A stretch of DNA of 15,624 nt. Source: Deltaproteobacteria bacterium UBA2221. GTDB taxonomy: Bacteria; Desulfobacterota; Syntrophorhabdia; Syntrophorhabdales; WCHB1-27. A program made the position numbers and the translations under genes. The stretch lies in assembly GCA_002328485.1 (NCBI GenBank), contig DCUF01000038.1, positions 1-15,624 on the forward strand, given 5' to 3'. Shown in pieces: positions 1 through 7,391 of this stretch. The notes under the pieces were generated by a model. That model saw nothing but the letters and a program-made list of their open reading frames with translations, was not told where the DNA came from and ran no database searches. How positions within the stretch are numbered: position 1 is the first letter of the stretch; the number at the start of each line of letters is the position of its first letter.

Positions 1-1002
1 AGTTAATTTTGAGGAAGGGTCTATATCTTTGTTCTTCCTCTCCCTCTCTGCATCGGCTGATACACTGGGCGTTATTACGTAATGGATGTGTTCGGGATCC
101 ACCATCCTTGCCTCCACAAGACCTTCCCACATAAGGATTTCAATTGCCTTTAGTGCCTCAGCAGGATGTATGCCGAGTCCGTCTGCGATATCCCTGCTGG
201 TACAAGGCCGTCTCTGCAGCAGTTGTAGTATGTCGTGCTTATCACAGGTAGAACCTCGCGGAAACGAGCCTGTGTCACGATTGACGACGACCTCCGCCGG
301 AGGTGTGAAAAGGTTCGCCAGCTCAACCAATCTTTGCCAGGGAACGGGACGGGCAAAGTCCTCGACGACCGGCCGAACACACGTATTCAGTTGAACCAGA
401 TCAGGTCCTATGTCCCTGGTCTGCTTCGCGATTTTTTTCACCTCGGTGTCGATTGAGGTATGGCCATTTAGAAGGAATACTTCGAGCCAGTATTTGCCGT
501 GGAATTCCTCCCGAAAAGCCGTTAAGCCGTCCAAAAGCCGCTCATAGGTGATAACCGGGTGCGGTCTGTTTATTTTCCTGAACAGAATCTTATCCCCCGC
601 ATCCAGGGAGGGGAGAACCAGGTCGGCATTTAGCAACTCATGGCGGACCTCCTTCTTCCAAAGAAGAGAACCGTTTGTGAGCACCGCGACCGGGATATCC
701 GTTATCGAATGGATCTCCTCTATGAGCTCTGCGATCCGAGAGTAAAGCGTAGGTTCACCCGAGCCGCTGAGGGTGATATAGTCCGGTTTGGATGCCAGTT
801 TACGACAAAGCTCCTCCAATACCCGTTGCAACGGCACCCACTCGCGCCGTTCTACCGTCTTGTTCGTAGTGCGACCCAGTTGACAATAGACACAGTCAAA
901 GGTGCAGGTCTTGAACGGAACCAGATCGATACCGAGCGACCTGCCCAGGCGGCGGGAAGGAACAGGGCCAAAAATATAGCTCCAATGTTTCACATGATCC
1001 AT
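1..1002 (-). CDS. Radical SAM protein (COG0731-like), C-terminus cut by window edge
   Basis: This reverse-strand frame is open for 334 codons from ATG 1002 to base 1, so the C-terminus lies outside the window. The N-terminus carries GPVPSRRLGRSLGID and the radical SAM cysteine triplet C33-x3-C37-x2-C40 (CTFDCVYC), which binds the [4Fe-4S] cluster that cleaves S-adenosylmethionine. A GSGEPT motif at residues 80-85 fits the SAM-binding strand. From about residue 262 to 320 the sequence looks like a winged helix (DILQLLQRRPCTSRDIAD, then a GLGIHPAEA turn). This layout fits COG0731-type radical SAM proteins with a C-terminal DNA-binding-like domain. The reaction is unknown. The gene starts 47 bp after the NifX-type gene at 1049-1441 and is probably cotranscribed with it, which suggests a role in cofactor maturation. 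ATG 1002 is the first Met before the conserved block, with only a weak AGG upstream. Confidence 0.9.
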   Translation of the reverse strand, partial: MDHVKHWSYIFGPVPSRRLGRSLGIDLVPFKTCTFDCVYCQLGRTTNKTVERREWVPLQRVLEELCRKLASKPDYITLSGSGEPTLYSRIAELIEEIHSITDIPVAVLTNGSLLWKKEVRHELLNADLVLPSLDAGDKILFRKINRPHPVITYERLLDGLTAFREEFHGKYWLEVFLLNGHTSIDTEVKKIAKQTRDIGPDLVQLNTCVRPVVEDFARPVPWQRLVELANLFTPPAEVVVNRDTGSFPRGSTCDKHDILQLLQRRPCTSRDIADGLGIHPAEALKAIEILMWEGLVEARMVDPEHIHYVITPSVSADAERERKNKDIDPSSKLT

Positions 1003-1048
1003 GAGACTCGACCTAAATTTATGTAAATTCCTGTTTCAGCCGTTTCCC

Positions 1049-1441
1049 TCAGGACTTTTTGGCGCTCCCCTTGCAATGTCTTCCTCTAAAACGCCGTCGC
1101 TGGGCAAACCCAGGCATCGCGAACCTCGAATCCCCGAGTGTTCCATCGAAGTAGGCTGACAGAACATCTTCTATGGGTCCACAGACCAAACTGATAACTT
1201 CGATACCCCTGCGCGTCAGTGCCGCCTCATAAACACGCGAAATTGCCCCGCACACCAGTACGCCCACGCCCAAGTCTTCTAATTTCTTGGCTCGGAGAAA
1301 CGGATCGGCCGTCTCAATAGTAGCTTCCCGCCTATCATAACCCTCCTGCCCGTCCCGTATGGAGACGAACAAAAGGTTCCTGGCTACGTCGAAAACGGGG
1401 GACACGTAACCAAGATGATAAGTAATACCTACCCGTTTCAT
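1049..1441 (-). CDS. NifX/ORP-type (dinitrogenase FeMo-cofactor biosynthesis) domain protein, copy 1
   Basis: This 130-residue protein is a single NifX/NafY/ORP-type domain. It begins with strand MKRVGIT, then GYVSPVFDVARNLL, DPFLRAKKLEDLGVGVLVCG, and VCGPIEDVLSAYFDGTL. Family members bind or carry Fe-S and Mo-containing clusters; the Desulfovibrio orange protein holds a Mo-Cu-sulfide cluster. A basic tail with one Cys (about residues 113-130) follows the domain. The protein is closely similar along its length to the one at 14438-14842. It keeps Cys in VCGAIS and VCGPIE. There is no Shine-Dalgarno sequence before the ATG, and a sigma-54-type promoter lies 30 bp from its -24 box to the start codon, so the transcript would be nearly leaderless. 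The ATG is fixed by the conserved first beta strand. The bound metal cannot be read from sequence. Confidence 0.88.
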   Translation of the reverse strand: MKRVGITYHLGYVSPVFDVARNLLFVSIRDGQEGYDRREATIETADPFLRAKKLEDLGVGVLVCGAISRVYEAALTRRGIEVISLVCGPIEDVLSAYFDGTLGDSRFAMPGFAQRRRFRGRHCKGSAKKS

Positions 1442-1455
1442 TGCGTTATTGAGCT

Positions 1456-1471
1456 AACAAGAAATGTGCCA
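1456..1471 (-). promoter_or_regulatory. Sigma-54 promoter of NifX copy 1
   Basis: The minus strand reads TGGCACATTTCTTGTT, that is TGGCAC-N5-TTG, matching the -24/-12 sigma-54 consensus except for T in place of C at -12. The block GTTGAGCTGGCACATTTCTTG is repeated almost exactly at 14857-14872 before NifX copy 2. The predicted start of transcription is about 1445, four bases before the ATG. A 7-bp inverted repeat (TTGAGCT / AGCTCAA) flanks this copy but not the other. Confidence 0.72.
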
Positions 1472-1537
1472 GCTCAACGAGAGAACAGAATCCCTTAAAT
1501 CATAGCTCGAATGAGAATAAGTACGGTTCGCTGTCAC

Positions 1538-1549
1538 TGCACTTTGCAT
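1538..1549. promoter_or_regulatory. Candidate activator site (UAS) for NifX copy 1
   Basis: The minus strand reads ATGCAAAGTGCAG, matching the shared pattern ATGCA-N2-R-TGCA-R. Because TGCA is its own reverse complement, TGCA-N3-TGCA is a dyad. Its centre is about 72 bp upstream of the -24 box at 1471. The same pattern lies upstream of the two other sigma-54-type promoters. Binding by the activator at 15030 is inferred. Confidence 0.5.
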
Positions 1550-1619
1550 CTGTCATGCCCAGTACCAGAGCGCATTTTGCAAGGTTGCAGGTCCAGCATC
1601 GCGCCCTCTTCTCCAAAAA

Positions 1620-1970
1620 AGCCAACAAAACAAGGTGGGTACCATAGTGGCGGCCCTTCGCGATAAACCAATCATCAATGATTAAACATTTGGAGGATGC
1701 GAAGTCCCTAGGGCTTGACCGTCTTGTGAGGACGATTTATAGCGGTAGTGTGTATTCAGGGACAATTCTTTCCGAAACCACGGAGGAACTTCAGGAATTG
1801 TTCAGGTCCGCTGATGTAGTCCTTGCAAAAGGTCAAGGAAATTTGGAGACATTGCTGCCCTGTGCGGACAGAAGGGTATTTCTTTGTTGCGTATCAATGG
1901 TCGATATCTGACAGCCCTGTGTAGGCAGAAAAAAGACAACCTGGTCCTTATGCAGGGATACCAGAAATAA
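1620..1970 (+). pseudogene. Decayed DUF89 (ARMT1-like metal-dependent phosphatase) gene fragment
   Basis: The DUF89 signature is present but split over frames. One frame gives VAALRDKPIIND from 1647 and then meets TAA at 1683. The next frame gives LEDAKSLGLDRLV and SADVVLAKGQGNLETL (1678-1911), the conserved C-terminal metal and substrate region of DUF89 proteins. The reading then returns to the first frame, giving LCRQKKDNLVLMQGYQK and stopping at TAA 1968. At least two frameshifts are therefore needed. The N-terminal half expected for the family is missing or unrecognisable upstream. Family members are metal-dependent damage-control phosphatases. The gene points against its neighbours and ends 11 bp before the CDF stop codon. 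A sequencing error could explain one shift but hardly the lost N-terminus. Confidence 0.65.
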
Positions 1971-1981
1971 CAGTTCGTGTT

Positions 1982-3292
1982 TTACGTGACTTCCCCACTG
2001 CTGTGCAAGGAGCTACGTTCGGCGATCGATGTTTCGATCGGATGCGGGCGTATGGCATGAAGCTCGCCGCTTCGGTATCTTCGGATAATTTCGGAAACCG
2101 TAAGCCCCTCCTCCCCCTGAAACAAGTCAACAAAGCTCTCTCTCAGAAAATGGCATGAAATCTCACCCACTTGAGCGGTTACCACCACGTCGATTCCATG
2201 GCGAAGAATAGCCTTTATCACCTTGACACCTACATGAATCCGATCTTTGTCTCCAAGAAACTCATTCAGATAGAAGTCTTCGATTTCGGCTTGGCCCCCT
2301 GTCACCTTTATGATCACAAAGAAAGGGGCTCTTCCAAAATGGCCGTGCATCCGCGAATCAAAACCGTTCATCTCCTTCACCGGAACTACCATTGACACGA
2401 TCTCGGATCCCTCGGGTTCTACGTGGACGAAAACCGATTCTATCTCCTCATGGTCCTGGATCACAGATTCAACCTCGTCTGCAAGACTGTGGGTGGTGTA
2501 GAGGGGGATGGACGGGTTTGCCGATATCTTGCACTCCACCATTTTAAAGGGGCCGGACTGACGTATTTTGATTTCGTTTACACCGCGAACCCCCGGAATC
2601 TGTGTTACCTTTTCCCCAATATTTGCCTGCAGCTCAGGGTCTAAGTTTGCATCGAGGAGGATCAGAACCGAGCGCCAGGCATTTTGAATCCCTAGTCGGA
2701 CAATGAGAATGGCTATGAGTATGATGACTGCCCCTTCGACGTAGGGAATCTGAGCATAGTTCAACGCAATCCCTATGGTCACTACGATGGAAGTCCCTAT
2801 GTCCAGAAAGGAATCCGAGGCATTCGCCAGAAGAGAACGGGAATTAATCTCTCTTCCCACCTGCTTTTCCTTTCTCGCGACGAAAAAGGCTACGAACACC
2901 GACAGGAGACTGACCGCCATAGGAACGGCAGGAAAGATGGGTTTTGCGAAACCGTGCCCGAAGAGACGATCGTACCCGGCGAGAAAGGCCTCCGCCCCAC
3001 CCCAGACAATAAACACACCAATGACCATCGTAACAAAGGTTTCAGCTCGGTACAGCCCGTAGGGGAATCGACTTGATTTGGGCCTCGCGGCCAGGCGCAG
3101 GCCCAGCCATGAGGATAGAACGGCAATGAGGTCAACCCCGGAATGGAGGCCATCGGTAATGAGAATCTTTGAGTCGAAAATTATGCCGGTAGCAAACTTG
3201 AACACCGCCAGGGCAGAGAGAAGAAATGTTGCGGCAAGGGCGATACGCTGCCCCCTCCTCAGCTTCTCGCTTCTTTCTGTCTGGTTGCTCAC
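1982..3292 (-). CDS. Cation diffusion facilitator transporter fused to a C-terminal NifX-type domain
   Basis: This 436-residue inner-membrane protein has three parts. Residues 15-210 are the CDF transmembrane domain. Its first metal site is in TDGLHSGVDL (D47, H50, D54), and the second helix carries NASDSFLD with D160 and D164 rather than a His-Asp pair. Residues 215-292 resemble the cytoplasmic CDF ferredoxin-like domain (IPGVRGVNEIKIRQSG, SVFVHVEPEG). Residues 298-412 are a NifX/ORP-type domain (DSRMHGHFGRAPFFVI, VGVKVIKAILRHGIDVVV). CDF proteins export divalent metals such as Zn, Fe or Mn by proton exchange. The fusion suggests that metal handling is coupled to the cofactor carrier seen in the neighbouring genes. 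It follows the zinc-ribbon gene at a gap of 12 bp, so it is probably in the same operon. The metal is not predictable. Confidence 0.93.
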   Translation of the reverse strand: MSNQTERSEKLRRGQRIALAATFLLSALAVFKFATGIIFDSKILITDGLHSGVDLIAVLSSWLGLRLAARPKSSRFPYGLYRAETFVTMVIGVFIVWGGAEAFLAGYDRLFGHGFAKPIFPAVPMAVSLLSVFVAFFVARKEKQVGREINSRSLLANASDSFLDIGTSIVVTIGIALNYAQIPYVEGAVIILIAILIVRLGIQNAWRSVLILLDANLDPELQANIGEKVTQIPGVRGVNEIKIRQSGPFKMVECKISANPSIPLYTTHSLADEVESVIQDHEEIESVFVHVEPEGSEIVSMVVPVKEMNGFDSRMHGHFGRAPFFVIIKVTGGQAEIEDFYLNEFLGDKDRIHVGVKVIKAILRHGIDVVVTAQVGEISCHFLRESFVDLFQGEEGLTVSEIIRRYRSGELHAIRPHPIETSIAERSSLHSSGEVT

Positions 3293-3304
3293 AAAACACC
3301 CCCG

Positions 3305-3523
3305 TCACTCTCCCTGCCCCTCCTTTTCAAACTGCCGGGCCATGGGCGAGCCGCACCGGGGACACGTCTGTTGAAAGCAGGGTGTACCGGGTATGTGCGG
3401 GGAAATAGCACCGCATTCTGGACAAATACAGTTCGTAGGCGGTCCCAATGGACCAAGACCCCTTCGCCCGGTATTCCTCCCCTTTCCTTTTCGAGCGCCT
3501 CCCTGCCATCGTGAACCGAACAT
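3305..3523 (-). CDS. Small Gly/Arg-rich zinc-ribbon protein, copy 1
   Basis: This 72-residue protein has a basic, glycine-rich N-terminus (GGARKGKGRNTGRRGLGPLG) and a Cys-rich end: CICPECG, then PH-x2-GTPCFQQ, then CPRCGSPM. The two CxxC pairs should bind one Zn or Fe. The same core recurs in the protein at 8351-8572. I chose ATG 3523 because GGAGG lies 8 bases upstream; the frame is open farther upstream to 3595 but has no better start. It sits between the MoaD-like gene and the CDF fusion. No function is known to me; a metal-binding accessory role is only inferred from its company. Confidence 0.75.
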   Translation of the reverse strand: MFGSRWQGGARKGKGRNTGRRGLGPLGPPTNCICPECGAISPHIPGTPCFQQTCPRCGSPMARQFEKEGQGE

Positions 3524-3601
3524 GATGAGCGCCTCCAGGAAATCTTTATGAGACAATAGACCGAACAGCAATAGGCGGCCGACCGGCCGCTCCACCTATC
3601 C

Positions 3602-3877
3602 TCAGGATGCCCCTCGGAAGGCCAGGATATCTCCTTCCTGAAGTATAACATCCATCCTGTCTTCCGTAAGATAGACGTTGTTCCTGACCACTCTTATTTC
3701 TAGGTCAACATCACCGCTGCTATCCAGCAATGCCTTTTTGATGGGCATACCGTACCGTCTGACAAGATCGTCGATCAGATCACGGAGAGTAGCGCCGGAA
3801 AACTCGACGTCGAGTTCCTTCCTTTTGAGGGTTTTGAAGAGAATCGGGATTCCCCCTAAGTTGACGTGGATCTTCAT
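3602..3877 (-). CDS. MoaD/ThiS-like ubiquitin-fold protein without terminal Gly-Gly
   Basis: The 91-residue product fits the beta-grasp MoaD/ThiS family: MKIHVNLGGIPILFKTL, an acidic middle, LRDLIDDLVRRYG, RVVRNNVYL and a final QEGDILAFRGAS. MoaD and ThiS are sulfur carriers activated as C-terminal thiocarboxylates on a Gly-Gly end. Here the chain ends in FRGAS, so the usual carrier chemistry is not possible unless the tail is processed after the Gly. It may instead act as a binding partner. AAAGGAG stands 11 bases before the ATG. It lies 58 bp after the IscU-type gene and 78 bp before the zinc-ribbon gene. Confidence 0.83.
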   Translation of the reverse strand: MKIHVNLGGIPILFKTLKRKELDVEFSGATLRDLIDDLVRRYGMPIKKALLDSSGDVDLEIRVVRNNVYLTEDRMDVILQEGDILAFRGAS

Positions 3878-3935
3878 CTTTGAATCCGCTCCTTTTCAGT
3901 CGTGTTTTATCGGTCAGCCCCGGTGGGACGTGCCG

Positions 3936-4310
3936 TTATCTCTTTCTGTCAAAATAATCTTTTATCGCCAAATAGAGTGCGCTTGCCCCAAGGTTCGAGC
4001 AGTGGAGTTTGATTTCAGGAAGGCCCCCAAGAGCTTGCACAATATCATCGTCCGTTATGTCCTGGGCCTCGGCCAGGGTCCTGCCCTTGGCCAGTTCGCT
4101 CATGGCGCTTGCCACGGCAATTGCTGCGGGGCAGCCTTTGATCAGGTACTTCACATCGATCAGGCGACCTTCCTCCACCTTTATGTAAAGCTGCAAGGCG
4201 TCTCCGCAACCGGGATCGCCAATCACGCCAATACCATTGGCATCGTCGATGGTCCCCACATTTTTGGGCTGTCTGAAGTGCTCAAGCACTTCATTGGTAT
4301 AAAAAAACAT
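3936..4310 (-). CDS. iscU: IscU/NifU-N-type Fe-S cluster scaffold protein
   Basis: This is a full-length 124-residue IscU-type scaffold on which [2Fe-2S] and [4Fe-4S] clusters are built before transfer. The opening YTNEVLEHFRQPKNVG is typical. All three cluster ligands are present: C35 in GDPGCGD with the conserved Asp after it, C60 in KGCPAAIA, and C104 in KLHCSNLG. Usual IscU is about 125-130 residues, so it is complete. There is no cysteine desulfurase (IscS/NifS) in the window, so sulfur must come from elsewhere. A strong AGGGG is placed 4 bases before the ATG. It lies 27 bp downstream of the DUF364 gene, suggesting that it serves this cluster as a dedicated scaffold. The symbol is by family; it could equally be called NifU-like. 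Confidence 0.93.
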   Translation of the reverse strand: MFFYTNEVLEHFRQPKNVGTIDDANGIGVIGDPGCGDALQLYIKVEEGRLIDVKYLIKGCPAAIAVASAMSELAKGRTLAEAQDITDDDIVQALGGLPEIKLHCSNLGASALYLAIKDYFDRKR

Positions 4311-4337
4311 CGATCCCCTCCCGTTGGTTCTGCACAG

Positions 4338-5084
4338 CTACGAAAACATCCGCTGGTCTTTCGCGAGGGTCAGCAGCTCAACCCCTCCCCTCTTCTTCAA
4401 CTGCCTGAAATGGCAGCCCTCACTAATGCTCCTGAGCACCCTTTCAGGATCGATCACGCGGGTGCCTGAAAGAAAATCAATGCCGTATTCAAAAAGAACA
4501 TCAGAAAGGGGCGTTGTCGGGCCGAGAAGCATCTTCAAGGCATGGTCAGGGCAAAGGGTCAGAAGCCCTTCAAGGGTGTGGTTGATAAGGGTCGTGCTGG
4601 AAATCACGACGATGTCCGAGAGGGGGAGGAATTTTTCTGCCGCCTCGGCGGGGTGGTCCCCTTCCCTCTGCCATTTCTCCATGACCCACACGTTCGCTGC
4701 TACCTTCCGCACATCGTCGACAAATGGGAAATGTCCTATTATCGAAATATTCTTTTCCTTCCCCTTCTTCATCAGGATCTCTGCGCCATCGATCGCAATG
4801 CATCGGTCCATATTAACGTCTATCAGCGAGTTGATGGCGGCCAAACCAAGTGATGCTTCGGATATATCATCTGATAGGGCACGACGGGCCAACTCCAAGG
4901 CAGTGAAGTCTGTAAGGGCTCTGCCGTTCCCCTCCTCAAAATCATGGGTGGCGCACTCCTGACTCATGCTTGAGGCGAGACCGCAGGAACGGCTGACGAC
5001 CGCTGTCCAGTGACGTCCGATCAGGACCTTCTCCGCCGGGTAATCCGTCCTGAGGCCTTCGATAATCGACTCAAGTATCTTCAT
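4338..5084 (-). CDS. DUF4213/DUF364 family protein (putative heavy-metal chelation)
   Basis: The 248-residue protein matches the DUF4213-DUF364 architecture. The N-terminal part (about 1-105) has VLIGRHWTAVVS and SLGLAAINSLID. The C-terminal DUF364 part (about 110-235) has ISIIGHFPFVDDV, SDIVVISSTTLINHTLEGLL and MLLGPTTPLSDVLFEYGIDF. This family is described as putative heavy-metal chelation proteins and often lies with metal-cofactor genes; the reaction is unknown. I chose ATG 5084 (MKILESI) because GAGAGG stands 9 bases before it. ATG 5090 has that sequence too close, and a TTG at 5111 is possible but weaker. Cys residues in the N-terminal half (RSCGLA, SQECATH) could take part in metal binding. 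Confidence 0.85.
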   Translation of the reverse strand: MKILESIIEGLRTDYPAEKVLIGRHWTAVVSRSCGLASSMSQECATHDFEEGNGRALTDFTALELARRALSDDISEASLGLAAINSLIDVNMDRCIAIDGAEILMKKGKEKNISIIGHFPFVDDVRKVAANVWVMEKWQREGDHPAEAAEKFLPLSDIVVISSTTLINHTLEGLLTLCPDHALKMLLGPTTPLSDVLFEYGIDFLSGTRVIDPERVLRSISEGCHFRQLKKRGGVELLTLAKDQRMFS

Positions 5085-5253
5085 GACCATGATCCTCTCG
5101 TATAGGGACAAAGGGGTGTCGAAGAGGCCTCCTCTTTATCAGCCGGATAGATCTCGCCTTGGCCTGCTTCAAGACCCCTCTGGCACCATACTGATCGACA
5201 AAACTTTTCCTGGCCCGGTTGCCGTCCCTCTTTACCGCTCACCGTTCGGCGGT
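5085..5253 (-). other. Gap between the Mrp fusion gene and the DUF364 gene
   Basis: No promoter, terminator or recognisable gene was found. The minus strand carries a short open run (VKRDGNRARKSFVDQYG and on) after a TGA, with no ATG, GTG or TTG start and no ribosome site at its head. It may be leftover coding sequence. The genes on both sides point the same way, so read-through is possible. Confidence 0.4.
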
Positions 5254-6510
5254 TCAATGGTCACAGGTGTTCGCGCCTGTCTCGAGCGTGCCCATGAGAT
5301 ATAACTCGACCGCCTGGCGAGGGTCCTCGGCCTGCGCACCAGTGATGACGTTTATACCTCTCTCAGCAAAGAGTCCCTTAGCCCTGCTGCCCATGCCGCC
5401 GGCGATGATGCACTGCACCCCCTTTTCTGCCAACCACTTGGGAAGTAGTCCAGGCTCATGTGCGGGGGCATCGATATAGGCCTCACTCACTACCCTGCCG
5501 TCCTCGGTTTCCATGATCGCGAAGGCCTCGCAATGACCGAAATGCTGACAAAGCTTCTTGTCATTGGTAGGAACGGCAAATTTCATAACGTCTCCTTTTT
5601 TTGGTGATTGGCTTCCATTGCCCGGCACTACTACTTTGAGGAACTCCTCGGGTGCTTGCGCCATAGCGGCTTTTGTCTCTTTGGAGTGCCTCTCTATTAT
5701 CTTCGCAACTACCTCTTCGAACCGCTTAGCTGTTTTGGACGTCGGATAATGGTAGACGTAGGGTTTCCCGGTGTCGCCGCTCTGAACAATCTCCGGATCA
5801 AGGGGAATGTTCCCCAGAAATGGAACGTTCATCCGCAGTGCCAGACTCATGCCGCCCCCACGGGAAAAAATGTCCGTCTCCTGACTGCAATGGGGGCAGA
5901 TGAAGGTTCCCATGTTTTCAACAATTCCCTCCACCGGCATGTTGAGCGACTTGCAGAAGGTGATGCATTTTGCCACGTCCACGGTAGCAACCTGCTGAGG
6001 GGTAGTGACGATAATACCGCTGCTCTTGCCGGATAGCAGTTGGGCTACAGACAGGGGCTCGTCGCCGGTTCCGGGTGGACAGTCAACGACCAGGTAGTCC
6101 AGCTCACCCCAGGCCACATCTCCAAGGAACTGTTTGATTGCATTTCCTTTCATGGGTCCCCGCCATATGACCGGCTGATCGTCATCGTGGAGAAGAAGCC
6201 CCATAGACATCGCCTTCAGACGTGGCCAGCACTCCAGAGGTTCAATTCCGCCCACGTTCACCACAGGCAGTTGTCCCTTGAGATCGAGGAGCGTGGGGAT
6301 ACTCGGTCCGTGAATGTCTACGTCCAACAAGCCGGTCTTATAGCCCTTCATTGAAAGGCTCATGGCCAGGTTCACTGCAACGGTGCTCTTTCCCACGCCA
6401 CCCTTGCCGGACAGCACGATAAGCGTGTGTTTGATCCTCGCGAGTCGCTCTTTCAGCTTTCGATCGTCGTCCGCGGTGTCGTTATGACCGCATGGTTCTG
6501 TCTCTTTCAT
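5254..6510 (-). CDS. mrp: Mrp/ApbC-type Fe-S carrier ATPase fused to a NifX-type domain
   Basis: The 418-residue protein joins two modules. Residues 25-275 are an Mrp/NBP35-type ATPase: deviant Walker A GKGGVGKST at 35-43, DVDIHGPSIP at 63-72, VDCPPGTGD at 142-150 and the cluster-binding pair CPHC at 205-208. After a linker, residues 309-412 are a NifX/ORP-type domain (MKFAVPTNDKKLCQHFGHCE, IIAGGMGSRAKGLF). Mrp proteins bind and transfer [4Fe-4S] clusters. A fused Mrp-ORP protein belongs to the Desulfovibrio ORP complex, and this looks like its counterpart. The start codon overlaps the stop of the upstream MinD-type gene (ATGA), and GGAGG precedes it. A second, internal ribosome site stands before M309, described separately. 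Confidence 0.95.
   Translation of the reverse strand: MKETEPCGHNDTADDDRKLKERLARIKHTLIVLSGKGGVGKSTVAVNLAMSLSMKGYKTGLLDVDIHGPSIPTLLDLKGQLPVVNVGGIEPLECWPRLKAMSMGLLLHDDDQPVIWRGPMKGNAIKQFLGDVAWGELDYLVVDCPPGTGDEPLSVAQLLSGKSSGIIVTTPQQVATVDVAKCITFCKSLNMPVEGIVENMGTFICPHCSQETDIFSRGGGMSLALRMNVPFLGNIPLDPEIVQSGDTGKPYVYHYPTSKTAKRFEEVVAKIIERHSKETKAAMAQAPEEFLKVVVPGNGSQSPKKGDVMKFAVPTNDKKLCQHFGHCEAFAIMETEDGRVVSEAYIDAPAHEPGLLPKWLAEKGVQCIIAGGMGSRAKGLFAERGINVITGAQAEDPRQAVELYLMGTLETGANTCDH
5584..5596 (-). promoter_or_regulatory. Internal ribosome binding site ahead of the NifX domain of the Mrp fusion
   Basis: On the minus strand AAAAAAGGAGACGTTATG precedes codon 309, with GGAG five bases from the ATG. Initiation here would yield a free 110-residue NifX-type protein (5254-5586) besides the fusion. 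The site falls exactly at the domain border, where MKFAVPT looks like a normal family N-terminus. Confidence 0.5.
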
Positions 6511-7391
6511 GATTCCTCCATGTTCTTTTTTATTCTTTTGTAAATGTTGCGTATCGCCGTGCTAGCCTCCGAGGTCGGAGCGTAGTCGAGAATGGTTATG
6601 CCCTTCCTCTGGGCTTCACTTACCTTCGGCTCAAAAGGGATCCCTCCAAAAAACATAGCCCGACCTTCTTTCTCGCACAGTGCCTTGACGCTACTTGTGT
6701 GAGTGGTATTGATATCGCTCTTATTGACCACGACACCCGCGTTGATACCAAAGTGCGCTGTCAATTGCAGAATCCTCTTCAAGTCGTGGATGCCCGAACC
6801 TGTCGGCTCCGTTACGATTACGGCATGACTGGTCCCCGTTACGGACGCTATCACAGGGCATCCAATTCCGGGTGGGCCGTCAATAACGATTAAGGGTATG
6901 TTTTTTGTCTCGGCCTGTTTTCTGGCTTCAGTCCTTACCATCGTAACCAACTTGCCTGAATTCTCCTCCCCCGGCAGAAGCTCGGCAAAGACAAGAGGCT
7001 GGCCGTCTGCGGTTGTGCAGGTGTAGCATTCACCGCATCGACGGGGCGAGAAGTCGATTGCCGACGTTGGGCAGAAGACATGGCAGGCACCACAACCCTC
7101 GCAGGCAACCCTATCCACTACGAAATCTTGTGATATGGCGCCGAACCGGCAGACTTCAAGGCACTTGCCGCAGACTGTGCAAAGGTCTGACTTGATCACA
7201 GCCTTTTTCCCGCCAACAAAATCCTTCTTCTCGACCACATTGCCATTGAGGATCAAGTTGAGATTGGCCGCGTCGACATCGCAATCCGCCACGACTCTGC
7301 TCTTGAAAAGGGAGGCCAAACAGGCCACAAGCGAGGTTTTACCCGTTCCGCCCTTACCGCTTATGATTACAAGTTCGCTGAAATCTGCCAT
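6507..7391 (-). CDS. MinD-type P-loop ATPase with inserted ferredoxin domain, copy 2
   Basis: The 294-residue protein is a MinD/ParA-type ATPase of the COG1149 kind. Walker A GKGGTGKTS lies at 12-20, and DCDVDAANLN follows the second strand. The insert carries two [4Fe-4S] motifs, C71-x2-C74-x2-C77-x3-C81 and C97-x2-C100-x2-C103-x3-C107, plus an extra C119-x2-C122-x2-C125. The ATPase core resumes with VIDGPPGIGCPV, the switch II region. In Desulfovibrio, two ATPases of this type belong to the ORP complex, which has been linked to cell-division functions; other members are thought to move clusters or metals. It overlaps the upstream ATPase gene by 25 bp and the downstream mrp gene by 4 bp, so the three are translationally coupled. 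It diverges from copy 1 in the insert and lacks the DVEEPN motif. Confidence 0.93.
   Translation of the reverse strand: MADFSELVIISGKGGTGKTSLVACLASLFKSRVVADCDVDAANLNLILNGNVVEKKDFVGGKKAVIKSDLCTVCGKCLEVCRFGAISQDFVVDRVACEGCGACHVFCPTSAIDFSPRRCGECYTCTTADGQPLVFAELLPGEENSGKLVTMVRTEARKQAETKNIPLIVIDGPPGIGCPVIASVTGTSHAVIVTEPTGSGIHDLKRILQLTAHFGINAGVVVNKSDINTTHTSSVKALCEKEGRAMFFGGIPFEPKVSEAQRKGITILDYAPTSEASTAIRNIYKRIKKNMEES

Noticed and set aside
1678..1911. Intact small gene on the plus strand
   Set aside because: It lacks a ribosome site, and the neighbouring frames continue the same DUF89 homology at both ends.
3678..4469. Long open frame of 263 codons on the plus strand
   Set aside because: It is the shadow of the MoaD-like and IscU-type genes, which have clear family motifs and ribosome sites on the other strand.
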